Shown here in pieces: positions 54,859-63,104 of a stretch of 64,000 nucleotides of DNA. How positions within the stretch are numbered: the first letter of the stretch is position 1; the number at the start of each line of letters is the position of its first letter. Both the position numbers and the translations under genes were made by a program. Origin of the DNA: Hymenobacter ginkgonis. Lineage in GTDB: Bacteria; Bacteroidota; Bacteroidia; Cytophagales; Hymenobacteraceae. A model generated the notes under the pieces. It was given only the letters and a program-made list of their open reading frames with translations, searched no databases and was not told the origin of the DNA. The stretch spans positions 372,001 through 436,000 of the forward strand of contig NZ_WQKZ01000003.1 in assembly GCF_009755225.1 (NCBI RefSeq). The letters run 5' to 3'.

Positions 54859-56166
54859 ATGCGTGAAGATTTTCTCCACTACGTCTGGCAGCATCAGTAC
54901 TTCGACAAAGCTGACCTACGAACCACGGGTGGCGAAGAAATTCAGGTGTTGCGCCCCGGCCAGCGCAACGCGGATGCGGGCCCTGATTTTCTGAATGCCC
55001 GGCTGCGCCTAGGCGAAGTAGAGTGGAACGGGGCCGTAGAAATTCACCTGCGCGCCTCCGACTGGCAGCGGCACCAGCACCAAGTCGATGCTAAATATGA
55101 CCAGGTGGTACTGCACGTGGTGTACCAGCACGACGCCGAGGTGCACCGCACCAACGGCAGCCTAATTGCGGCCCTACCCCTGGCGGCGCGCCTGGCCCCC
55201 GACCTGCTGGGCCGCTACGAGGCGCTGATGCAAGCGCCGCCCGCGGCCGCCCTACCCTGCGCTCCGCTGCTGAGCCAGGTGCCGCAGCTAGTGCGCATCC
55301 TGATGACCGAGCGGGTGCTGCTGGAGCGCGTAGAGTACAAAGCTGATGCCTTGGCCGAGCTGCATCGCCACCTCGGCCAAGACTGGGAAGCTACTGCTTA
55401 CAATGCCTTGGCCGCGGCGTTTGGCTTTCAAAAAAACAGCGAGCCATTGGCGCGCCTCGCCAAGGCCGTGCCGCTATCTGTGGTGCGCCGCCACCGCCAC
55501 GACCAGCGCCAACTCGAGGCGCTGCTATTTGGCCAAGCGGGTATGCTGGTGGAAAATGAGGAAACGACCGCCGACGACTACCTCCGCGACCGGCGGCAGG
55601 AGCACGAGTTTTTGCAGCACAAGTACGGGCTGGGCGCTGCTGCCCTGGCCGCCCACGAGTGGAATTATCTACGGCTTCGACCTGCCAACTTTCCGGCGGT
55701 GCGGCTGGGGCAGTTGGTGGGGCTACTGCACCGCCGCCCGTCGCTGTTCAATGCCCTGCTAACGGCCCAAAACGTGGCGGCCCTCACCGAATTCTTTGCC
55801 GGCGCGACTGCCCCCGACTACTGGCGCACGCACTTTCGGCCCGGCCGGCTCGGCAAGGTGCCAGCTTTGGGCAAAAGCAGTATTGACTTGCTCATTACCA
55901 ACGTAGTAGTGCCGCTGCGCGTGGCCTATGCTCGCCACGTGGGCGAGCCGGCGCTGGTCGAGAGCAGTGTGGCCTTGCTTGGCGAACTACCCGCTGAGCA
56001 CAACCAATACACCGACGTTTATCAAGACCTGGGATTTGAGCACCGCACGGCGGCCGATTCGCAAGGATTGCTGGCTCTGCACAAAGGCTACTGCGCGCCC
56101 CGGCGCTGCCTGCACTGCGCCATTGGGGCGCGGCTGGTGGGGGGCAACAAGGGGGGTAGGCCATGA
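54859..56166 (+). CDS. DUF2851 family protein
   Basis: A 435-residue protein of unknown function restricted mainly to Bacteroidota and Chlorobi. Hallmarks: FLHYVWQHQYFD, GPDFLNARLRLGEVEWNGAVEIHLRASDW (seen in two pieces), HQVDAKYDQVVLHVVYQHD, and a Cys-rich end APRRCLHCAIGARL. It resembles a nuclease-type fold in overview but that is unproven. Its stop overlaps the next start by four bases (ATGA). Confidence 0.87.
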   Translation: MREDFLHYVWQHQYFDKADLRTTGGEEIQVLRPGQRNADAGPDFLNARLRLGEVEWNGAVEIHLRASDWQRHQHQVDAKYDQVVLHVVYQHDAEVHRTNGSLIAALPLAARLAPDLLGRYEALMQAPPAAALPCAPLLSQVPQLVRILMTERVLLERVEYKADALAELHRHLGQDWEATAYNALAAAFGFQKNSEPLARLAKAVPLSVVRRHRHDQRQLEALLFGQAGMLVENEETTADDYLRDRRQEHEFLQHKYGLGAAALAAHEWNYLRLRPANFPAVRLGQLVGLLHRRPSLFNALLTAQNVAALTEFFAGATAPDYWRTHFRPGRLGKVPALGKSSIDLLITNVVVPLRVAYARHVGEPALVESSVALLGELPAEHNQYTDVYQDLGFEHRTAADSQGLLALHKGYCAPRRCLHCAIGARLVGGNKGGRP

Positions 56167-57479
56167 GGCTGATAGTTGCCTTGCTGCTGAATATGTTGCT
56201 GGCGCTGGGGCTGGTGTGGTGGCTCCGGCGCGAGCACCGCCGGGCGGCACCAAGCCTGCGGCGCTGGCTATTGCCCGCGCTGGGCTGGCGGCTGCTGCTC
56301 ACGGCAATTGTGGGCAGCCGGCCGAGCCCCGACGCCAACTTTATGGTCTTCTGGAGCAAAGGCTTAGCGGTGGACGCCTGGGCCCATCCGGCTAGCGCCT
56401 GGGTGCTCTGGCAAGGCCAGCAAATACGGTCTGGCAGTGGGCAGGTGCTCTCCAAGTACGACCTGTCGAATACCTTGTTTTTTATCAAAATCCTAGGTAT
56501 TCTCAACTTTGCCTCGTTAGGAATTGTCTTTCTTAATGCGCTATACCTGAGTCTATTTTGTTTTATAGGCTGCTGGCTGCTGGCGCGCACCTGGGCCCAG
56601 GTATTTCCGGCTACACCGCCAGCCGCCGCCGTAGTAGCCCTGCTGCTGTGGCCCTCTGTGGTGTGGTGGACGGCTGGCCTCGGCAAGGAAACCATGCTCG
56701 TTGGCTGCGAAACGGCCCTCGTAGCCTTGGTGCTGCGCCTGCTCTATTGCCCGCCCGCTGCTACCGGCGCCAAAACCTGGTTAAACCGGCTGGCATACCT
56801 ACTCCTGAGCCTGCTGTTAGCTTGGCTGGCCTACCGCATGCGCTTCTTCTTTGCCTTGCCCTTGCTGGGTGTGCTGGCAGTCTTGGCGGGGCTGCGCGGG
56901 GCTACGCAGCGTGGGTGGCTCGGCGCGACTAGTAGTCGCCGGCAAATTATCGCCTTGCTCTTGGTAGCAGGGGTAGGCAGCGGGCTAGTAATACGCTTGT
57001 TTCCCAACGAAACCAAGTTTTATAAAGAGCAACTATACGAGCAGTATACTTTCGGCAGCGCGGCTTCGGTTGGGCGGCCCCACCTCGACTACCCGGGCCT
57101 GGCTCCCACGGGGCCCAGCCTGCTGGCGCACGCGCCGCTGGCGGTAGCGCAGGTGCTCACGCGGCCCTGGGTCGGCGAGTCGCGCTCGCTGTTCTACATC
57201 GGGGTAGGGCTCGAAAACCTGGGGCTGCTAGGGCTGCTAGGGCTGGCGGTGGTGGCCGTGGTGCGGGGCCGGCCGGGCCACCTGCCGGTGGTGCTGGTGC
57301 TGCTGCTGATGGCTTATTTTCTGCTTACTGCGTCTTTTATTGGCCTCAGCACGCCCAATTTGGGCACTATGCATCGCTACCGCGCGGCGTTGTTGCCGTG
57401 GCTATTGCTGCTGCTGCTGCAAAACAATTACGCCCACTGGTTAATGAAGAAGCTAGCGGAAAGGAAAAGAGGTTTTTGA
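56163..57479 (+). CDS. Polytopic membrane protein of unknown function
   Basis: 438 residues with about ten hydrophobic helices (LIVALLLNMLLALGLVWWL, LLLTAIVGSRP...) and a short basic C terminus. No known family recognised; the multi-span architecture with GKETML and loops of charged residues recalls glycan polymerases, but I would not assign this. It is translationally coupled to DUF2851 through ATGA. Confidence 0.6.
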   Translation: MRLIVALLLNMLLALGLVWWLRREHRRAAPSLRRWLLPALGWRLLLTAIVGSRPSPDANFMVFWSKGLAVDAWAHPASAWVLWQGQQIRSGSGQVLSKYDLSNTLFFIKILGILNFASLGIVFLNALYLSLFCFIGCWLLARTWAQVFPATPPAAAVVALLLWPSVVWWTAGLGKETMLVGCETALVALVLRLLYCPPAATGAKTWLNRLAYLLLSLLLAWLAYRMRFFFALPLLGVLAVLAGLRGATQRGWLGATSSRRQIIALLLVAGVGSGLVIRLFPNETKFYKEQLYEQYTFGSAASVGRPHLDYPGLAPTGPSLLAHAPLAVAQVLTRPWVGESRSLFYIGVGLENLGLLGLLGLAVVAVVRGRPGHLPVVLVLLLMAYFLLTASFIGLSTPNLGTMHRYRAALLPWLLLLLLQNNYAHWLMKKLAERKRGF

Positions 57480-57529
57480 AAGGCTACGTCTTGCGCTCTT
57501 AATTCCAAATTCCTCATTCTTCCCCGTCG

Positions 57530-57537
57530 TACCTTTG
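57530..57537 (+). promoter_or_regulatory. -7 element of the hexapeptide acyltransferase gene
   Basis: TACCTTTG, an exact TAnnTTTG, ends seven bases before ATG 57545 and overlaps an alternative TTG start at 57539. Confidence 0.55.
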
Positions 57538-57544
57538 CTTGCTT

Positions 57545-58177
57545 ATGGAAAACCCTGTTATTATTCTCGGCGCTCAGGCTGTGGGCACGGCCGCCCTGGA
57601 TGCCTTTTTATCCAACGATGTGGTGGTCTACTGCATCCTCGACGACGACCCCAAACTGCACAGCACCGAACTGCTCGACGTGCCCGTGATGGGCAACACC
57701 GACGATGGCGAGCTGCTGAAGCTGCTCGGCAAGAAGTGCGAAGTTTTTGTAGCTACCGAAGACGCCGCCAGCCGCCGCAGCCTCACCAAAATGCTGCATG
57801 ATGAGTACCAAGTGGTACCCGTCAACTGCATTCACCAGCGCGCCAGTGTGTCGACGCACGCTGAGTTGGGCCACGGCAACTACGTGGGCCCCAACGCGGT
57901 GGTAGCCGCCACGGCCAAGCTCGGCGAAGGTATTTTAATAGGCCCCAACACCGTTATTGAAGGCCGGGCCACGGTGGGCGACTATGCCCAAGTGGGCAGC
58001 GGCGCGCAGGTGGGGGTAGGGGCTAGTGTGGGCGCAGGGGCTTTCGTTGGGGCCGGTGCGGTACTCGTAGCCGGTGTGAAAGTGGGCGACAAAGCCCGCG
58101 TGGGCGCTGGCTCGGTAGTTGTAGCCGACGTGCCCGCTGGCCAAACCGTTTTTGGCAACCCGGCGGTAAAAGTGTAA
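57545..58177 (+). CDS. NeuD/PglD-like hexapeptide acyltransferase
   Basis: A 210-residue sugar O- or N-acyltransferase. The N terminus has a PglD-type Rossmann part (MENPVIILGAQAVGTAALDA, D-D-D-P), followed by left-handed beta-helix turns (TAKLGEGILIGPNTVIEG, AQVGSGAQVGVGASVGAGAFVG). It is probably involved in glycan decoration. The GVG turn is written through a G-rich word (58014). The gene is preceded by a short-leader promoter. Confidence 0.83.
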   Translation: MENPVIILGAQAVGTAALDAFLSNDVVVYCILDDDPKLHSTELLDVPVMGNTDDGELLKLLGKKCEVFVATEDAASRRSLTKMLHDEYQVVPVNCIHQRASVSTHAELGHGNYVGPNAVVAATAKLGEGILIGPNTVIEGRATVGDYAQVGSGAQVGVGASVGAGAFVGAGAVLVAGVKVGDKARVGAGSVVVADVPAGQTVFGNPAVKV

Positions 58178-58180
58178 TTT

Positions 58181-58270
58181 TTAATGATTGGTGGTTAATA
58201 TTTAAGAGGTAATGTTGTTCAGCACAGGTAACTGTCCCTTACTTATTAACCACCGATAATTAACCATTAA
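58181..58270. repeat. AT-rich inverted repeat before trhO
   Basis: TTAATGATTGGTGGTTAATA (58181-58200) and its approximate complement (58244-58270, TATTAACCACCGATAATTAACC...) bracket about 43 bases. It ends two bases before the trhO ATG, so it must overlap the promoter or leader of trhO. No coding content. Confidence 0.6.
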
Positions 58271-58272
58271 TC

Positions 58273-59214
58273 ATGTATCAAGTCCTTCTTTACTACTGCT
58301 ATACCCCGCTGGCCAGCCCCGAGCAGTTTCGCGAGGAGCACCACCGGCTGTGCCTCGACTTGGATTTGCGCGGCCGCATTATCGTGGCCGCCGAGGGGCT
58401 GAACGGCACTGTGTCGGGCACGCGCGAAAACTGCGCTGCCTACATGGCCGCCGTGCAGGCCGACCCGCGCTTTGCTGCCCTCGAATTCAAGGTGGATGAG
58501 GTGCCGGCGCACACCTTTCAGAAGCTGCACGTGCGCGTGAAGTCAGAAATCGTGCACAGCAGCCTGCACCACGTACGGCCGCACGAAAAAACCGGTCAGC
58601 ACCTAAGCCCGCTAGAATTTAAGGCTTTGAAAGACCGCGACGATGTGGTGGTAGTCGATGTGCGCTCCGATTATGAGTACAACCTCGGCCGCTTCAAAAA
58701 CGCCGTGACGCTGGACATCGAGAATTTTCGCGACTTCCCCGAGCGTGTCGAGCGCTTGCGCGAATTTCAGGATAAGAAAATTCTGACTTACTGCACCGGC
58801 GGTGTCAAGTGCGAAAAAGCCACTGCTTTTCTGCTAGAGCAGGGTTTCGAAAATGTGTACCAGCTGCACGGCGGCATTATTAAGTACGGGATAGAGGCCG
58901 GCGGCGAAGACTTTGATGGCCAATGCTATGTGTTTGATAACCGCGTAGCCGTGGACGTAAACAGCGTGAACCCGACGGTGATTTCGCGCTGCCACCATTG
59001 CCAGCAGCCTTCCGCGCGGCTCATCAACTGCGCCAATCCGCACTGCAACGCGCACCTACCCCTGTGCGAAAGCTGCGGCAGCCTGCTCGAAGGCGCCTGC
59101 TCCGAGGCCTGTGCCGAGCACCCCGACAAGCGCCCCTACGATGGCACCGGCACTTACCCCAAGCTCAGCAACCACTATACCCCTGCGCAGGGCCTGGCTT
59201 CGTACCGGGCGTGA
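58273..59214 (+). CDS. trhO: tRNA uridine-34 hydroxylase TrhO (YceA type)
   Basis: A 313-residue rhodanese-domain protein that hydroxylates U34 of tRNA. The N-terminal ferredoxin-like part has FREEHHRLCLDLDLRGRI, GLNGTVSGT and the rhodanese loop YCTGGVKCEKATAFL with the active Cys. The C-terminal zinc-binding region carries CHHCQQ, CANPHCNAH and CESCGSLLEGACSEACAEH. Start and length match the family. Confidence 0.93.
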   Translation: MYQVLLYYCYTPLASPEQFREEHHRLCLDLDLRGRIIVAAEGLNGTVSGTRENCAAYMAAVQADPRFAALEFKVDEVPAHTFQKLHVRVKSEIVHSSLHHVRPHEKTGQHLSPLEFKALKDRDDVVVVDVRSDYEYNLGRFKNAVTLDIENFRDFPERVERLREFQDKKILTYCTGGVKCEKATAFLLEQGFENVYQLHGGIIKYGIEAGGEDFDGQCYVFDNRVAVDVNSVNPTVISRCHHCQQPSARLINCANPHCNAHLPLCESCGSLLEGACSEACAEHPDKRPYDGTGTYPKLSNHYTPAQGLASYRA

Positions 59215-59301
59215 GGGAAGCTTTCGCTTGCCGGTTGTTCAGGGCTTAAGCCATTTTTTCGTCTGCCATTTTTCTGGTGAGCCACTGCTTGCCACCCCGC
59301 T

Positions 59302-60171
59302 ATGATTCCCGAATCCGAACTCATCCTCAATGCCGACGGCAGCATTTACCACCTCCATTTGCTGCCCGACCACATCTCGGATACCATCCTCACCGTGGGC
59401 GACCCGGCGCGGGTGGCCCAGGTAAGCCGGCACTTCGACTCGATAGAATTTGAGGGTACGCACCGCGAGTTTGTGACGCACGTGGGCTATTACCGGGGTA
59501 AGCGCCTGACCGTGCTAAGCACTGGTATGGGCACCGATAACATTGATATTGTGCTGAATGAGCTCGATGCGCTGGTAAACATCGACTTCTTGTCGCGCAC
59601 TGTGCGGCCCGTGGCCGAGCGCCTCAGCCTGCGTATTATTCGGCTGGGCACCAGCGGCAGCCTCCAGGCCGATGTGCCGGTAGGCTCGCTGCTGGCCACC
59701 CAGCACGCCGTGGGCCTCGACTCGCTGATGCAGTTTTATCCGCTCATGGAAACTGGCTTGGAAACGCAGGTAGCCCAGGATTTGCAGCAGACGCTGGGCC
59801 TGCCATTTGCCCCCTACGTAGTGCGCGGCTCCGACATCCTGCGCGAGCAATTGGCCAGCGACCTACTCATCGGAAATACTGTTACCTGCCCCGGTTTTTA
59901 CGGTCCGCAGGGCCGCGTACTGCGCCTCGACCTGCGCCAGCCCGACTACATGCAGCGCCTGCAAAGCTTCCGGCACCAAAGCCCCGAGGGTGATTTTCGC
60001 CTCAGTAATTTCGAGATGGAAACCGCTGGCTACTACGCCTTGGGCCAGCTGCTGGGCCACGAGGTGCTGAGCCTCAATGCCATTGTGGCTAATCGTGCCA
60101 CGGGCGAGTTTGCCAAAGACGCTGGCGACATCGTTGACCGCCTGATTGCCCGCACGCTAGCCCTCCTCTAA
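59302..60171 (+). CDS. udp: Nucleoside phosphorylase (uridine phosphorylase type)
   Basis: Phosphorolysis of a nucleoside, probably uridine, in salvage. The 289-residue protein has the PNP/UDP signature VGDPARVAQVSRHF, STGMGTDNIDIVLNELDALV, RLGTSGSLQADVPVGSL and the GDF-L-SNFEMETAGYYAL segment with the catalytic Glu. Substrate is inferred from family. The gene is followed by a long inverted-repeat element. Confidence 0.9.
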   Translation: MIPESELILNADGSIYHLHLLPDHISDTILTVGDPARVAQVSRHFDSIEFEGTHREFVTHVGYYRGKRLTVLSTGMGTDNIDIVLNELDALVNIDFLSRTVRPVAERLSLRIIRLGTSGSLQADVPVGSLLATQHAVGLDSLMQFYPLMETGLETQVAQDLQQTLGLPFAPYVVRGSDILREQLASDLLIGNTVTCPGFYGPQGRVLRLDLRQPDYMQRLQSFRHQSPEGDFRLSNFEMETAGYYALGQLLGHEVLSLNAIVANRATGEFAKDAGDIVDRLIARTLALL

Positions 60172-60177
60172 GACTGC

Positions 60178-60362
60178 GAATTAACGAGGGATTTTAGCGG
60201 CTTTCCCGCATGTTGTAGGCGGCGCGAAGGTTCGACCATCAGCAACAGCAAGGGCTACCCATTTGGGTAGCCCTTGCTGTTACGGCTTGCTAGATTAACG
60301 CTACGTAGCGCCGCCTACAGCATGCGGGAAAGCCGCTAAAATCCTCGCTAATCCGTGGTCTA
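60178..60362. repeat. Inverted-repeat element with ~47-base arms and nested perfect hairpin (same family as 14351-14628)
   Basis: Left arm 60178-60225 and right arm 60308-60354 are near-perfect inverted copies (one-base indel). The right end CTAATCCGTGGTCTAG, and GCGCCGCCTAC next to it, are shared with the element at 14351-14628. A perfect 17-bp hairpin (60244-60260 with 60265-60281) sits in the middle. The right end supplies the TAG stop of the next minus-strand gene. Confidence 0.85.
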
Positions 60363-60668
60363 GTAGAAGTCGAACCCTAGCACGGCGCGCAGGGGTAGCA
60401 TAATGCCCGATTTGAGGGTGAGATACTCTTGGTGGGAGCCCCAAACGGCGGTTTGCACGCGGAGGATTTTGCCTTCCGCGTTTTGAAAAAAGATATCTAG
60501 CTTGCCGTGGTAAGCGTTGCCGAGGCGGCAGGCGCGTTCGGCATCGTTGCGGCGGCGGTCGCGGGCGGGTTGGTCGTGGGCCAGCACGTCGTCGTGGGCA
60601 AACTGCAAGGTAGGAATCGCTTCCTTTTCAATGGTTTCGATAGGCTGGTCGGTTACTGGCGTGTACAT
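60360..60668 (-). CDS. Hypothetical protein of 102 residues
   Basis: A soluble protein with conserved-looking segments HGKLDIFFQNAEGKILRVQTAVWG and YLTLKSGIMLPLRAVLGFDF, seen in pieces. It has the look of a small beta-sheet regulatory domain. I recognise no family, though it resembles a family of small conserved Bacteroidota proteins. Its stop codon TAG is provided by the adjacent repeat element. Confidence 0.7.
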   Translation of the reverse strand: MYTPVTDQPIETIEKEAIPTLQFAHDDVLAHDQPARDRRRNDAERACRLGNAYHGKLDIFFQNAEGKILRVQTAVWGSHQEYLTLKSGIMLPLRAVLGFDFY

Positions 60669-60760
60669 TAGCGAGTGGGCAGAAGGTTAGAGAAGAGGCA
60701 GGAATAGGCGCTGTGCAAGTAGCAGCAGCGTGAATAATACCAATTTCGGGCCAGTGCGGT

Positions 60761-61777
60761 TTACAGTTCGGCAGCTAAAAATTCCATTGTATCGATGCCG
60801 TCGGCATAGTCGCTCACATCGGGGCTTTGGGCGCGGCCAAAGGGGAAAGAGCCGGGGTAGCGCCCACCCGCCGACACTAGGCACTGCGTTTGGGCCGCCA
60901 CGTCGGTAAGCTGGTCGAGCAGGTCGATTTCTTGCTGGTATGTGCTGTAGTGCAGTACCGAAATGGGCGATACCAGCGCCGTTTGCTCGGTCAGAAGCAG
61001 GAAGCCCGAATCGAAGTGCGGCACGGCATTCACCAGCAAAATACTCTTGTTGTAGTCGTAATTGTTCTGGTATTTGTGGTGGTTGAGCACGTGCTGCCAG
61101 GGCTGCAAGGCGTCGAGCAGGGGCACAAAATTGTAGCCTTCGGGCACGTAGAGCTTGCTCACGTTGCGGCAGCCCAGGCCGTAATATTGGAAGATGTCGG
61201 CGCCAAAGCTGGCCAACTCCTCGGGCGTTTCGCGGCCCGTAAGAATGGCCAGGCTCGTGCGGTTGCGCCGGATGAGGTGGGGCCGGCTTTTGAAATAAAA
61301 TTCGAAGTAGCGGGCCGTATTATCCGAGCCGGTGGCAATGAAGGCGTCGGCCGCATTGAGGCGCTCCACAAACTGAAGGCGCTCAGCAAAAGCGGGCTCA
61401 ATGTCAGTCAGCTCCTTAGCAATCCAGAGCATGAGCACGGTATCGTCCTTGCTGGGTTTGGCCAGCAGCGTGTGGCCGCTGAGCAGCACGCACAGCATAT
61501 CGTGGAAGCCCACGAGCGGAATGTTGCCGGCCATCACTACCCCTACCTGGCGGGGGGTAGGAGGCTCGGCGGGGTAGCGCCCGGCCCAGCGGCTGAGCTG
61601 CGGCTCGGCCAGCAGATGGGCAATGCCCGTGATGGCCGAACGCACGTTGGGCAGGTCGAACCATGCGTTGCGGTTGCGGGCGCGGGCAGCTAGGTCTTCG
61701 AGCTCGGTTTCGGTGAGCGCAGCGAGGCGGCGGCCCAGGGCCGCGAAGGCGGCAAGGCGGGAAGCGTGGTGGAGCAT
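60761..61777 (-). CDS. Acyl-CoA reductase (LuxC-like)
   Basis: A 338-residue acyl-CoA reductase, making an aldehyde from acyl-CoA. The NADP-binding region VMAGNIPLVGFHDMLCVLLSG (two pieces) and the catalytic Cys in YYGLGCRNVSKLYVP match the Bacteroidota LuxC-like branch. It is divergent from the ferredoxin gene, a recurring pair in this phylum, so they may work together in an aldehyde- or alcohol-forming step. No luciferase genes are present. Confidence 0.85.
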   Translation of the reverse strand: MLHHASRLAAFAALGRRLAALTETELEDLAARARNRNAWFDLPNVRSAITGIAHLLAEPQLSRWAGRYPAEPPTPRQVGVVMAGNIPLVGFHDMLCVLLSGHTLLAKPSKDDTVLMLWIAKELTDIEPAFAERLQFVERLNAADAFIATGSDNTARYFEFYFKSRPHLIRRNRTSLAILTGRETPEELASFGADIFQYYGLGCRNVSKLYVPEGYNFVPLLDALQPWQHVLNHHKYQNNYDYNKSILLVNAVPHFDSGFLLLTEQTALVSPISVLHYSTYQQEIDLLDQLTDVAAQTQCLVSAGGRYPGSFPFGRAQSPDVSDYADGIDTMEFLAAEL

Positions 61778-61910
61778 AGGGGGGTAGGAGTGGGAGAGAG
61801 CCGGAATGAGCCGTACTTTTGAGGGTTCAAACCAGCCTGGTCCAGCGTTTTTACGTACAGCCGGGCAGCTTGACTAGCAAAATTACTCATTAGCAAAGGA
61901 GACGACGGCA

Positions 61911-62264
61911 ATGGCCATCATGATAACCGACGAGTGCATCAACTGTGGTGCCTGCGAACCAGAATGCCCCAACACGGCCATTTACGAAGGCGGCGCGCAA
62001 TGGCGCTGGGCCGATGGCACCAAGCTGAAGGAAGTGGAAACGCTTGACGGTAAGCATATTGGTGGTACTGACCCTCAAAAGCCAGTGTCGAACGAGTATT
62101 ACTACATCGTAACTGATAAGTGCACCGAGTGCGTAGGCTTCCACGAGGAGCCACAGTGCGCCGCCGTGTGCCCCGTCGATTGCTGCGTGGATGACCCCGA
62201 CCATCGCGAAACCCGCGAACGCCTGACCCAGAAGCAGCAGTGGCTACACAAAACGGCCGCGTAA
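61911..62264 (+). CDS. 4Fe-4S dicluster ferredoxin
   Basis: A 117-residue ferredoxin. Two cluster-binding sites are visible: [12 protein letters not shown] (residues 9-20) and [22 protein letters not shown] with the CxxC-x8-CxxxCP pattern. A TACTTTTG -7 element lies at 61814-61821. It is divergent from the LuxC-like reductase, whose electron partner it may be. Confidence 0.92.
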   Translation: MAIMITDECINCGACEPECPNTAIYEGGAQWRWADGTKLKEVETLDGKHIGGTDPQKPVSNEYYYIVTDKCTECVGFHEEPQCAAVCPVDCCVDDPDHRETRERLTQKQQWLHKTAA

Positions 62265-62310
62265 TCCAGTAAAGCGGACTTTTTAAGTCTGTGTTTTACT
62301 GAACACTAAT

Positions 62311-62353
62311 AATAGAACGTCATGCCGAGTTTGCCGAGGCATGACGTTCTATT
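62311..62353. terminator. AACGTCATGC hairpin between the ferredoxin and aat (family member F)
   Basis: A perfect 16-bp stem (62311-62326 with 62338-62353) and loop GAGTTTGCCGA, with TATTTT after it. Converging genes share it. Stem and loop match the aroQ-xerD member. Confidence 0.85.
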
Positions 62354-62363
62354 TTATTAATTC

Positions 62364-63017
62364 TTAAAATAGCTGCCGCCTTACCCCCTGCTCGGCCGCT
62401 AACATCGCCAGAAACGCTTCCCGCGACACCTCTTCGGCGCCCAGCGCTGCCATGTGTGGTGTAAGCTGCTGAATGTCAAAAAAAGTGCTTCCTCGTGCTT
62501 GCAAACGCTCAGCCAGCGCCAGTACCGCTAGTTTCGAGGCGTTGGGCCGGTGGTGAAACATGCTTTCGCCCGCAAATACGCCCCGCACGGCCACGCCGTA
62601 GAGGCCGCCCACTAGCTCGTCGCCTTCCCAAACTTCCACGCTGTGGGCGTGGCCGGCGGCGTGCAGCGCCTCGTAGCCGCGCACCAGCTGCGGCGTTATC
62701 CAGGTGCCATCCTGGCCGGGGCGCGGCTGAGTTTGGCACGCCCGCATTACCTGCCCAAAAGCCTCGTCGAAGCTGATGCGCCACGGCGACTGCCGCTGTG
62801 CCCGCGCCAAGCTGCGGCCCACGTGCAGGCTAGCCAGCCGCAAAATGCCGCGCCGCGGCGGGCAAAACCAGGCCAGCGGCCACCCCGGTACCGGCCACGG
62901 AAAAATGCCCTGCGCATACGCCGCCAGCAGGTTTTCGACGGTGGGCTGGCCGCCGAGCAGCAGTAGGCCGTCGAGGTCGTCGCGCGCGGCGGTGGGGGTA
63001 GGGAAGATGAGGGGCAT
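62364..63017 (-). CDS. aat: Leucyl/phenylalanyl-tRNA-protein transferase
   Basis: Adds Leu or Phe to N-terminal Arg/Lys of proteins for N-end-rule degradation. The 217-residue protein has AYAQGIFPWP, WFCPPRRGIL, GTWITPQLVRGYEALHAAGHAHSVEVWEG (in pieces), GLYGVAVRGVFAGESMFH and FFDIQQLTPHMAALGAEE. All fit the family. No clpS or clpA is adjacent. Confidence 0.96.
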   Translation of the reverse strand: MPLIFPTPTAARDDLDGLLLLGGQPTVENLLAAYAQGIFPWPVPGWPLAWFCPPRRGILRLASLHVGRSLARAQRQSPWRISFDEAFGQVMRACQTQPRPGQDGTWITPQLVRGYEALHAAGHAHSVEVWEGDELVGGLYGVAVRGVFAGESMFHHRPNASKLAVLALAERLQARGSTFFDIQQLTPHMAALGAEEVSREAFLAMLAAEQGVRRQLF

Positions 63018-63104
63018 TAATTACTTGCGCGCAACGTGTGATGTACCCAGCTAAGCTAGTTAACAGCACATGGTTTGCGAGTTCCTCCGCCAAACTAGTT
63101 GGTA

